From contig CM046348.1 of assembly GCA_025403435.1 (NCBI GenBank), positions 16,616,034 through 16,680,033 of the forward strand: DNA of 64,000 bases, written 5' to 3'. How positions within the stretch are numbered: position 1 is the first letter of the stretch; the number at the start of each line of letters is the position of its first letter. Positions 13,052-23,698 of this stretch are shown piece by piece. Under the pieces are notes generated by a model, which saw nothing but the letters and a program-made list of their open reading frames with translations, searched no databases and had not been told where the DNA came from. Source of the stretch: Artocarpus heterophyllus. Lineage: Eukaryota; Streptophyta; Magnoliopsida; Rosales; Moraceae. A program made the translations under genes and the position numbers.

Positions 13052-15293
13052 AGAGCCAAAAAAAAACTTTAGAAGACTTAATTTGTAAAACAAATTCAAC
13101 TTTCAAAATGCGGAAGATCAAATTCTTAAAATGATAAAATAGAATAATGAACATGGTTCTTGGATTCTATAAAACACATCATAAAATATATGTTCAAATA
13201 GTTTAACCATAACTTAAATTGTAAAAACTCATTTCATTGGCGTTCTTCCAGTTACAATTCATCTTCCATATGCTCACACACCTTCCTATGTCCTCCGCCT
13301 AATCCATGACTTTCTTATCCTTATCTGCAACATGACAAAAACTTGAATAAGCTAAAGCTTAGTAAGTACATATAATTCTCACAATTTAAAAATATTTCAT
13401 AAACATCATCATCATCATCATCATATCATAGCAGTGCATTAAGCACATTTTCATAGAAACATAACTTTCATTACTTTACCATATTCAAACTTATTCCATT
13501 TTATCTTAAGGGCCCAAGTGTTGCACCATAATCATCATTGTAGGCGCGCCGTCATGAGAGGAGAATGGTAGCTAATCCTAAACCAAACATGACACATAAC
13601 ATTGGTGTGCAACACTTATTAGATGATGCATATATACATAACTTTTATACTTTGAAATTTACCATGATCAAACATGCATAACTTTAAATCATGAAAATCT
13701 TTCATAAGAAACCCTTTAAGAAAATCATCATAAAATCATCATAAATATTATCGTGAACATAATATCAAACCTTATAAAACATATCATGTTGCAGGTGAGA
13801 ATGTACTTACCTTAAAAGCTAGCTTACTTAATCTTATATGAATTGGTGACGACGCCGCGGTCTCGATGTGCTCGTTCCTTTGTGTGTTCATGCCATTTAT
13901 TCATTTAAAAATACAAATAAAATTAATACTTATTATCATAGAGTAAAACATCCATTCATATAACATTACATATACTTTCATCTAATACAAACATAATTCA
14001 TAACATGCATCCATAACTATAATCATAAAAAACATAAAATCATTATCACACATACTTCAGACACCATACTTAACAGGGGTAAAGTTAAAACATAAACATA
14101 TTACCATATTTTTTTTCTTTAGTCATAAAAATTACATTAGGTATCTAAAAAAAAAACCCATACATTTCAAACATAAAATTTGCCAACAATAATAATAAGG
14201 TAGTGAGTAATCTTTTAAATACATTTTCTAACAATTATAACACATAAATTTTAAATTTTAAAATTCATACTAACATCTTACTATCATATATTTCCACATC
14301 ATAAAATTATTTCATCATCAATAAAATCATTTAAACATATAAAACATTACATAAAATGAAAGTCTAAAATTAACATTGTTAAAATAGTTTTCTTGACCTA
14401 ATCTCATAGAAATTTCATAACATATAATTCACTCATCAAAACATTACCAAACTTTGCAGTTCATAACATAACATATACATGAACATTCTTACTAAATTTC
14501 GTAGCAAACAAAGTACATTTACCCCTTGAATGAACATCACATTTTCATGCATCATAGCCAAACAACAATATTTTATTGTGAGTGGTAGAAGATAGAAAAT
14601 TCATAACTTATCATAGAAAAATTCAAATAACGTGAAATTTGGAGGAACATCACATAACACATACATGAATAACATATCAAAAATTCAGAGCAAACGGAAT
14701 TTTGTGGAGAAAGATATGGCAGTTGCACATCAAAAAAAAGATTTCATTTCAAAATTTAACTGAAAATGAACCCTTACCTCAAAACGATTCTTCTCAAATT
14801 CCTTCGAATTCATCCAAAGAAAACTCAATTTTTTTTTTCTTTCAATTATTTGCAAAGAATTTTAAGAGAAAGAAGGATTTGAAAACGTAGAGAAGAGAAG
14901 AATAAAAGAAACGTCTCAGAATGAAAGAGAGAATACGTGAGAGGAAGAGAGAGAGAAGAAATTAACGTAATGAGCATAACGTAAAAAAAAGAGAGAGTCA
15001 AAACTCTCCATTAAGTTAGAAATTTTCTGACTAAAATTAAGGCTAGCTTCACATGGAAAGTGGAGAGGATTGAGGGAGAGTCGAATCAGTTGGTCTCACT
15101 TACCATATTTCACTTTTTCAAAATAGGAAACCACCTCAATTACATTCAATCAATGCCAAGTCAAACGTTTTATTTCCTTAAATGAGGAAATTAATCCATA
15201 ATTATACAAATTAATCACATTAAAACATCCAATCAATGTAATTATCTCATCCATAAATTTGGAGAGATTTCTACTGACTGCTCATCAGCTGTC

Positions 15294-15400
15294 ATCGGCC
15301 TGCCGATTCCATGAAGTTTGGCCTGTCGATGGTTTCCATCGGCCTGTCGATTCTTGGTAGACTTTTCGGCCTGCCGAACTTGAAAGTCCGGCCTACCGAA
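15294..15400. repeat. GC palindrome array 2 (five copies)
   Basis: Copies of the ATCGGCCTGCCGAT / TTCGGCCTGCCGAA palindrome start at 15294, 15317, 15338, 15365 and 15387 (intervals 23, 21, 27, 22 bp). This array lies near the other end of the 3.07-kb element from array 1 and is read in the opposite orientation. Confidence 0.85.
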
Positions 15401-15961
15401 CTGTCCTTAAAATACCATACATAATAACATTCAAGTCATCATTGCATCATAAATAAACATACTTTAAAATTAACATGAACACTTGAGCACATCAATTCCA
15501 TGCAATCGTCACCTGTCATAAAACTTAAAATAAAAAGTTAGTAACATTAAGATCATAAATCATAACATATAACATAAATTATTAACAAAATTTACTTAAC
15601 GTCGTTACTAACTTAACATGATCCGTTACATCAAAATTGGTGGGTGTTACATACCAATCCCTTCACGTACGGAGAAAGAGGCCATCCTTGTCCTTCTCAT
15701 CTACCTCACCTGAAACTCACAAGGCAAAACCTTAATTCTTCCATCACAGGCAAAAGCTTGCTCGTCCCTTAGGATCTTCGATTAGTTTGTATATTAGGAT
15801 TGGTACCCTGAGTAATAAATAATTTAATTGTATTTATAATATTTTTAGTGAAATAAATAATCATGCGAATATTTCACGTATTAGTAATGGTCATCAAATC
15901 ATTTTCATAATGATTATATATTAAGCAAACATGTTATCCATGACAATTAGAACCAGATCTT

Positions 15962-16107
15962 AGAATTGGGCATATATGGGCTTATATGCAAGGCTTGTAG
16001 CCAAGGATTATACCCAAAAGGAGGGAGTTGATTATGAAAAAATGTTCTCCCCATTGCTATGCTTAAGTTCATTTGGATACTCTTGTCCATTATTACACAT
16101 TTTGTAG
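15962..16107 (+). pseudogene. copia reverse-transcriptase fragment, truncated (unit A)
   Basis: A short decayed piece of a Ty1/copia polyprotein. The stretch LVAKDYTQKEGVDYEKMFSP is visible and matches the conserved entry to the reverse transcriptase domain. It stops abruptly at the tandem-duplication junction (16107/16108). The paralogous copy in unit B continues into the rest of the domain at 20541. Confidence 0.75.
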
Positions 16108-19100
16108 AGGACAAGAGAAGTTATTTTAATGAAGTATATTAGAGAAAAATTATGCTAATGGCACACACTTAAAAATATAAGATTTAGAAAAGATAAATGT
16201 GCCAACATTATGTCTTGTTAAACTATGTGTCTTCATCAAATTTTATACTTATATAGATTAGTATAGCACACTTATAAGAAAAGAGGATTTAATGAGCACC
16301 AATCAAATCAAAACAAACTAATTGGCGGTACATATGGGAGCAAAAAAGATGTTTAATTGGGATCACATTTGAGAAAAACTAATTTAATAGTATAAACGGA
16401 AAACAAAATTATTTATGAAGAATATGTTAGACTAAGTGCACTAAGGATTAAATGATGTAATAGTTTTTAGAGACATTTAATTAATAAAGAGTTTATTATT
16501 TATTTTCATGTATCAAATGTTGTTCTATTTTTGCTCATTTATGTTGAATATATGGTACACAAACAAAAGTCTTAGACTGTCAATCTAAAGCTTTAAGAAC
16601 ATGTATAAGACGGACAAATTATATAGAATATATGATCTTAAAGGTAATAGGCTAAATCATAAGGTCCTGCAATCGAGAGAATAAATTCGCTGCTTTGTTC
16701 ATGTTAAGATTGTTATATTGTTTACATCCTTAACGGGAAATGACTTATCTTGGTTATCGAAATTAGACTCCTTGAGTAGAAATATTGGTATATTTTCATT
16801 AGTGATAATATATTGGATCAGGGCTAAAGATGAATTGATTTGATTAATAATTTTGTTTGTATAAATCAATTCACTTTAAACAATTATATGTGTTATTTCT
16901 TAATCCAAAAATGAATCAATGAATTCATATTCTTGACTTTTGTCTTTTTATGTATTAAATGGTAATATCTTGAATTATATAAAGGTACGCATATCGGTAG
17001 GTTGGAGATATGACTCTTGATTGACGTAGACTCGTTATTCATAGATATAGAATTCATAGCTCTTTTATAGAGTTAATGATATTCTCTTATAGGCATTATC
17101 CTATAATTGCACACTAGAGCACTCAACCATTTGGATACATATATATAACCGAATGGTATACTATTTGTTATTGGTTATGAATAGTAAGTATTCTAATAGG
17201 GAGATAAATATAATCGAGAAGGTATAATAAAATTTATCATTAAGCCAATTATGAATATCCTATGGGGATGGTACATATTATAATATGTAATAGACAATAA
17301 ACTTGTTAGAGTTTCGTCATTTATATATAGTTTAAGAGTGCAGATCAAAGCTTTTAGTAAAATAGCTTTAGAGTTGATATTGATAAAATATACGTGTCGG
17401 GGATATGTTATTTTTTAATTATAGAAGCTTGATCTATATATATCCATCGGGTCCCTTTTGTTAGTTCATAATATTTCCTGTAACGATAGGGCATGTTTTT
17501 CCTACAGATTGGTAACTTATTTATTAGATTGGCTAAAATTTGATAGATTGAATTTAATAATTCAATTAGTTTATTGGTTAAATTAATTTTATGAATTAAT
17601 TCAAAATAAACATGTTGAATTACTTGAGATAGATTTTATTTATATAGGATTATCGGTATATTTAATAGATAACTTCTCTATTGGGTTATTTGAATTAAAA
17701 CTGAGGCTCTACAAAGGATACTTGGGTCAAATAAGATAGGATTTATCCAATCGGTTCAAATTGGGTGAATCAGATAAGTCTAAGAAGTTGAAAAAATGCG
17801 CCTTCTAGGTTAGTGTTGAACATGCGGTCGATCACCTTACACAGCGTGCAATCGATTGCACCTCCTGTTTTCAACTTACACATTTTTCATGTGTTTTCAC
17901 TTTGGGATTTTACTCTAACTCGAGTTTTGACGTCATATCTGATAAGGACCAGCCCCAATTTGACCTCTGTATAAAGGGAACAATTTTATATTGTTTCTTA
18001 GATCACATGGTAGATTTAGAGAAGAGTATTCTGCTAGGAGGACTCTGAAATGCCCATAGAGCTATTGTTTAACATTTCAAACCTTAGCTCTTGGTTTTCT
18101 CAAGTAGTTGGAAAGTGAGCTTACCTGAGAAAAGATTGAATGATGTACAACCACTCACATTTTGCTCATGAAAAGAGAATAGTAAGGTCTAATTGATTGA
18201 AACTTTTCCAGTAGATTTCTCTTATTACAATTCCTACGGTTTTTTAGTCTATTAAGAGGTATTGAAAATCTTTTATTAATTTACATACATAGTATGTCTA
18301 ATTTATTTTTGGAAAAACATTTTTTTAACTAAATATTTTAAAAATCTGCTGTGCACTCATTTTTCAATAAGCTACATTTGGCAACAAGACATTTTGGAAG
18401 ATTACAGAGAAAAATATACTTGTGGTGGGGACATACTTGAAAACAATTATTTTAATATCAAAAAAAAAAGAAGAAAAAAGAATTTCAATGAAACATATTT
18501 TAAAAAACAGTATTTTAGTAAGAAAAAAGCAAAAAGAAAAAGAAAAAGAAGTACAAAACGACAACATATATAAAGGAAAAGTATTGAGCAATAAAAGAAT
18601 AGAACTTTCTTTTATATTAGTTAGGAAAAATAGTTAATGGGTGCAAACTTGAGAATATATTACCAAAAAAAAACTTGAAAGTATTTTTTAAATGTCATGG
18701 TGAAAAAAATAATATTTTATATTTTAGAGCAGTTTTAAGAAAAAAATAAAAAATTTCAATGGTAAGGAAAGTAAGAAAAAGAAAAGAGCTAAAGAAAAAA
18801 AGGAAAAAAACAAAAACAATAAAATAATTTGACCATTTTTTTGAATTGTTTCACAAGGTACTCTCATTTTTTTTTAATATAGTTATAGAATAGATTATAT
18901 ATACAGATTATAAATATATATTCTAGATAATAAATATAGAATAGAATGGTATTGATTATATAGATTATGGATTATAGATAGGAAAAATAAAACTAATAAG
19001 TTGATGAAAAGAAAAGATAGCATTAAAAAAGAAAAGAGAAAAAAGGACAAAACAGATGAACCATTTTTTGAATAGTGATTTAAGAAAACTACCATTTACG

Positions 19101-20177
19101 TAATAGTAATAGCAATAAAAAATAAATTTAAGCCATTTTATTAAACCAATAGAAGTAAATAGAACCTTTTAAATCACTTCAATTGAAATAGTATATTCTA
19201 AAGGGTAAATAGCCAAGAAGTCCCCTAACCTTTAAAGCACGTCATGATTTGGTTCTTATACTTTTTTTTAATTGAACCATTCCTAGCCTCTTTTTTTGGA
19301 TGCAAAAAGATGAATTGAACTAACAGCCATAAAATTTCTCATTATTTTGTATCACATGAGAGGCACTTGACCTTAAATTACTATCAAAAGATTAAAACAT
19401 TGTTGAATAGTCAACAAAAACTATTTAAAGATAAAAACAAAATAATACAAAACTACAAAAAAGCTAATGTAAAATAGAGAGAAAAGGTGTGTCGTTGGCA
19501 TCGGAGAGAGCGAGAGGGGTGTTGTCTCGCTGTCATAGCTGCCACCATGAAGGGCCACCATGGGTGACCCTCAAAACTCTATCTAGTTAAAAATATTGCT
19601 ATCAGAAGAGGGAGAAAGGGGAGTCTTGCCTGCTCTAAAGAGGAAGAAAGACCTTTTTTTTTTTTTTTCCAAATGTCTCACCTTTCTTAGATTGCTCCCT
19701 TTGAGAGCCCTACCAATCCCTTCATGCCAAAGAAAGAGGTGATCCTTGTCTTTCTCATCTACCACACTAGAAACTCACACAGCAAAACCTTAATTCTTCC
19801 GTCGCAAGCAAAAGCTTGCTCGTCCCCTAGGATCTTCGATTAGTTTGTATATTAGGATTGGTACCCTAAGTAATAAGTAATTTAATTATATTTTATAATA
19901 TTTTAATAAAATAAATAATAATGCCAATATCTCACGTTTAGTTTCATGTATTAGTAATGGTCATCATATCATTTTCATAACGATTATATATTAAGCAGAC
20001 ATGTTATTTATGACTATTAGAACTAGATCTTAGAATTGGGTATATATGGGCTTATATGCAAGGCATGTAGCCAAGGGTTATACCCAAAATTAAGGAGTTG
20101 ACTATGAAAAAACGTTCTCCCCGTTGCTATGCTTAAGTTCATTTGGATACACTTGTCCATGATTGCACATTTTGTAG
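16108..20177. repeat. Tandem unit B (4.07 kb)
   Basis: Second copy of the direct tandem duplication, lacking the hAT and 3.07-kb LTR insertions. It begins AGGACAAGAGAAG immediately after unit A's copia fragment, and its right end coincides with the first bases (TGTAG) of the hairpin element at 20173. A-rich frames at 18364-18637 and 18895-19095 have no recognisable domain. The T tract at 19653-19668 matches unit A's at 12522-12538. Confidence 0.9.
16425..18370 (+). mobile_element. copia-type LTR-like block in unit B
   Basis: Uninterrupted counterpart of the unit A block. It starts TGTTAGACTAAGTG and has a TATAAAG box at about 17970. A GC island with GCGGTCGATCAC and CAATCGATTGC words lies at about 17816-17870. 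Roughly 1.95 kb; the right end was not fixed by a target duplication. Confidence 0.5.
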
Positions 20178-21804
20178 CACCTCAATCCTTCATTGGGCCC
20201 CTTTACGGGCCCACAGACTCTTATAGGTTTTATACTCATTACTCATGCATACTGTCCCTTCTGAGCACCTAGTGGCCTTTAAGGATTTCTTTCGCATCCC
20301 CTAACTTTCGAACCTAATACCTCTTGCTTATACAGTTCCTAAGTTGAAAGCTGGTACCAATTGATTCAACTTAAGGACCTTATAAGCAAGAGGTATCACA
20401 TTCAAATGCTAAGGGACACGAAATAAATCCTTTAAGGTCACCAGGTGCCTAAAGGGGACGGTATATATGAGTAACGAGTATATGAACCATAAGAGTTTGT
20501 GGGCCTAAAAGGGGGTCCAATAGAAGGTTGAGATGTTACACATTTTGACTACAAAATTTGGCAGATGGACGTCAAGATATCATTATGAACAACTATCTAG
20601 AAAAAACATCTATATGATGCAACTAGAGGGTTTCATAGCCAAAGGCGAAGAACAAAAAGTTTGCAAGCTGCAAAAGTCTATCTACAAACAATAAAAGACT
20701 TCTAGATCATGGAACATCAAGTTTGATGAGGCAATTAAGTCTTACGGTTTTGAACAAAATGAAGATGTTCCATGTGTCTACAAGTATATAATAGAAAAGA
20801 AAGTAGTCTTCTTAGTACTTTATGTTGATACATCCTTCTCATTGAAAATAATAAGGAATCAATGTCATAAGTAAAGGAATGGTAAGCCAGCCAATTCCAA
20901 ATGAAAGATTCGAGAGAGGCAAGCTACGTTCTTGGGATCCAGCTTGTTTGATATTGCAAAAAAAAAAATATTGGCATTGGCTCAAGCTACATACATAGAC
21001 AAGGTTTTTATTAGATACGGGATACATAACTTAAAGGAGGAAATTCACCCTTAAGGCTTGGTATTTGTCTCTCTAAAGAGCAGTATAAAGATTCTATTTA
21101 AGGAAGAAGACGTGAGCCATTTCCTATATGTTTCGACAGTCTAAAGTTTAATGTATGTTATGTAGTATACTAGGCTTGATATCTACTATGCAATTGGGAT
21201 AGTCAGTAAATTTCAATAAAATCCAAGATTTGATCACTAAACTACTATGAAGTGCATTCTCAAGTATCTTAGGAGAATGAGAAACTATATGCTAGTGTAT
21301 TTCGATGGAGATCTGATTCTATAAAAATCACAGATTATGATTTTCAATCGAATCAGGATGATTGTAAGTCGATCTCTGTTTTAGTATTTACTCTTGGTAG
21401 AAGAGCCATTGTTTGGAGGAATGTGAAACAAAAGTGTGTTTCTAACTCAACAATGGAGGCTAAGTATGTGGTTGCTTGTGAAGTGTTGATGGAAGTAGTC
21501 TGGCTGCATAAGTTCTTGACCAATCCGGAAGTCTTCCCGTTATGGATAAGCATACTAAATTGTATTGTAACAACAATGTTGCAATTGCAAATGTCAAAGA
21601 ACCAAGAAACAACAAGAGTATAAAGCATATAAAAAGAAGATATCATCTGATCTAGAAATAGCTCAAAGAGGTGATGTGGCAATGATGGAGATCGTGTCGA
21701 AAAAAAACTCTTGTAGATCTGTTCACGAAGACCTTGCCTATCAAAGTTTTTTAGAAGCATCTAGGTTAGAATATGTCTCATTTGCTTTAGGGCAAATAGG
21801 AGAC
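20030..21804 (+). pseudogene. decayed Ty1/copia pol (reverse transcriptase and RNase H)
   Basis: Ordered fragments of copia pol survive in shifting frames. They include the reverse-transcriptase entry (GYTQ, VDYEK), the WQMDVK region right after the inserted hairpin element, a broken YVDD box (LYVD then TS, near 20818), and the RNase H region with NSTMEAKYVVACE at about 21445-21482. The last pol residues end just before the LTR at 21805. Stops and frameshifts are frequent, so it cannot encode an active enzyme. The left part lies in tandem unit B; gag, protease and integrase are missing. The 66-codon frame 21423-21623 is the longest intact remnant. Confidence 0.85.
20173..20540. mobile_element. 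368-bp hairpin MITE inside copia pol
   Basis: The two halves are inverted copies. TGTAGCACCTCAATCC pairs with GAGATGTTACA at the far end, and GGGCCC/GGGCC, CTTTAAGG and TTATAAGCAAGAGGTAT segments pair inward, leaving almost no loop. Flanking 5-bp repeats CATTT (20168-20172 and 20541-20545) mark the insertion. Removing the element and one CATTT restores the copia reading (AHFDY). Its superfamily is uncertain: TG...CA ends and a 5-bp duplication are LTR-like, but the full foldback is MITE-like. Confidence 0.8.
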
Positions 21805-23698
21805 TATTAGATTTTTTATAAAGGACATATTTATAAATAAATAAAATAAAATAAAATTTTCATTATATTTTGTGTACATGTATTTTTAAATACTTTATGA
21901 ATATCAATAAAATTCCATAATTATCTATATGACTTTAAATATTGTATATAAGTGTCATATATAAAAGGATAATATTTAAGAATGATAATATATATAATTA
22001 ATTATTAATTAGACTATGAAATTTTTAATTGAGAGTTACTAGTACAGGTCTTTCAATTGAGAATGAAACAGTCTTATCTGAACCGTTAATGTGGCAAGTT
22101 GTTAAATAAGTACACTGTACATAATAAGATTATGTAGAACTAAGACATGATGTGATATGAACCGCTAAATATAGCGAGTTCTAATCACATTGTCCGATAG
22201 TCATACATAAGATGATCTTAATCCTAGGTTATTACACACTTTTGTTTATGAAATTGTGTCTTTTGATTTACTCGGTACTGATTTCAATATCTAATTTTAT
22301 CCCTTCTATTTGGAGACATAATGAAGTAAGCAGAGGTGAATGTTAGAATTACAAGATGGAATCCATTCCTTCTTTAACGAGAAAGAGATAAATAAATCTC
22401 TTGAGTATTGGTTCGAGTCTTGAATAATATGAGTGCTTAATTCGTGATTACATCCATGAATGTATTGTTCATTAGGGAATTAATGGTTCTCAAGGATAAA
22501 GAAGCAACTAAAGAGGTTAACATAATTTATCTAGCTTTAATTAGCTTTAATTATGAATTACCTATGCAGGATCATACAATGACTATGTCAAATGGATAAC
22601 TCTATTATACGAGTCATTATATCTATAATTTTAAGGGTACAATTCTAAGTATTGGAATTAGTTAAAGAATTATTAATATATTGATTTTATTGGAGCTTGA
22701 TATTATGCGTCTATCAGTCTCTTGTCATCCTTGTAAACACTGCTTGGACAAGTAGAATTATTAGTCTAATAAATTAATTTAGAATTATGGAATTTTGAAT
22801 AAAACATCACTCGAGATAAATTAATTATGAATTAATTTATGAGTATTAAATAACAAGATTATTTAATAATATAATTAATTTTGGAAGAGATTATTTAATA
22901 ATATAATTAATTTTGGAAGAGGTCCAATGTGTGTAGGGCATACTAATACAGGGAAAGGTTTCTTGTATAGTCCAAGACTTGATCACCATGCATGTTTCCT
23001 TTTCTAAAAGCTTATAATTTTGATAAATGTGATTTATTAAAAATTAAAAATTCAAATTTGGAAACAAATTCAGTTGGTTAATAAGCAGAATTTTCTCTCT
23101 CTTTTTCCCTCATTAGCACCACACATAGAGATATGGTATTTGTGTGCAGCGTGTGGAGCAAATAAGGAAAGGGAAGATTATTTCTTTTATTTTAATTAAA
23201 TATGTGATATTTGAAATTAAAAATAAAAGAAGCTTGTAGAATTAATTGTCTCTCATTATCTATAAAAAGAGGCATCCTCTGTCCTTTCTACACACAATTG
23301 AGAGTCTTGATGAGACTTAAAAACTCTGCTAGAGAACCTAAGGTAGACGTGTGGAAGAGAGAGAAAAAAAGAAGAATTGTTCTTCTAATTTGAGTCCCGT
23401 TTTGCTGATGTTTTGAAATTAGTGGGAGACTAAAAGTTAGTTGAGTAATCATAGTAAACCCTAATTCCATTAACGCCCACGCATCGGTGTCGAGGACTAG
23501 GAGAGGAAAACAATAGTTTCATATAAAGAACAATTCCTGTTTATTGTTTTCCGATCATCTCACATCAACATGGTAAGTATAAATTGTATATTACTAATAT
23601 ACTTTGTAGTGTTGTTCTACAATTTTTTTTTGTTATACATATATATCACACTTTTATCAGGTTTCTTCGTATTTTCAATAAAAACGTTTTAGAAAACA
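21805..23698 (+). mobile_element. 3' LTR of the copia relic
   Basis: It begins directly after the pol end and a purine stretch (AATAGGAGAC). The first bases TATTAGATTTT look like a mutated TGTTAG start. A second, inverted copy at about 27240-28828 shares the first kilobase, including TGAACCGTTAATGT and TTTGATTTACTCGGTAC. A third fragment at about 54800 shares the promoter-proximal part (ACACACAATT, GAGTCCC). The right end at AAAACA (23698) is a best guess. Confidence 0.65.
22857..22920. repeat. 32-bp perfect tandem duplication in LTR
   Basis: Two identical adjacent 32-bp copies starting GATTATTTAATAATA (22857-22888, 22889-22920). The inverted LTR copy at 27.2-28.8 kb does not show the doubling, so it is probably private to this copy. 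Confidence 0.9.

Larger units (their letters stand above)
12585..15651 (-). mobile_element. 3.07-kb solo LTR-type element (Ty3/gypsy-like)
   Basis: The insertion runs from TGTAACCCCCC to GGGTGTTACA, with TG...CA ends and inverted tips. It is flanked by the 5-bp duplication TACCA (12580-12584 and 15652-15656). Unit B has the empty site CCTACCAATCCC at 19699. The TGTAACACCC-type tip on the minus strand and an AGCTAAAGCTTAGTAAG-type block (about 13350) indicate minus-strand sense. A GA-rich tract (14880-15005) would be a CT-rich leader in that sense. There is no gag or pol, so it is a solo LTR or a non-autonomous element. Two palindrome arrays lie inside it. Confidence 0.8.
8141..16107. repeat. 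Tandem unit A (~4.09 kb core, enlarged by two insertions)
   Basis: This segment is colinear with 16108-20177 along its whole length. Shared landmarks are the AGGACA-n-AAGTTATTTTAAT start, the TGTTAGACTA LTR-like block, the A-rich middle, the GGCATCGGAGAGAGCGAG motif (12372 and 19499), TACCAATCCCTTCA (15652 and 19702), and a copia reverse-transcriptase end. Subtracting the hAT element and the 3.07-kb LTR, each with its target duplication, leaves about 4087 bp against 4070 bp in unit B. Divergence is moderate with scattered small indels, so the duplication is old. Confidence 0.9.
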
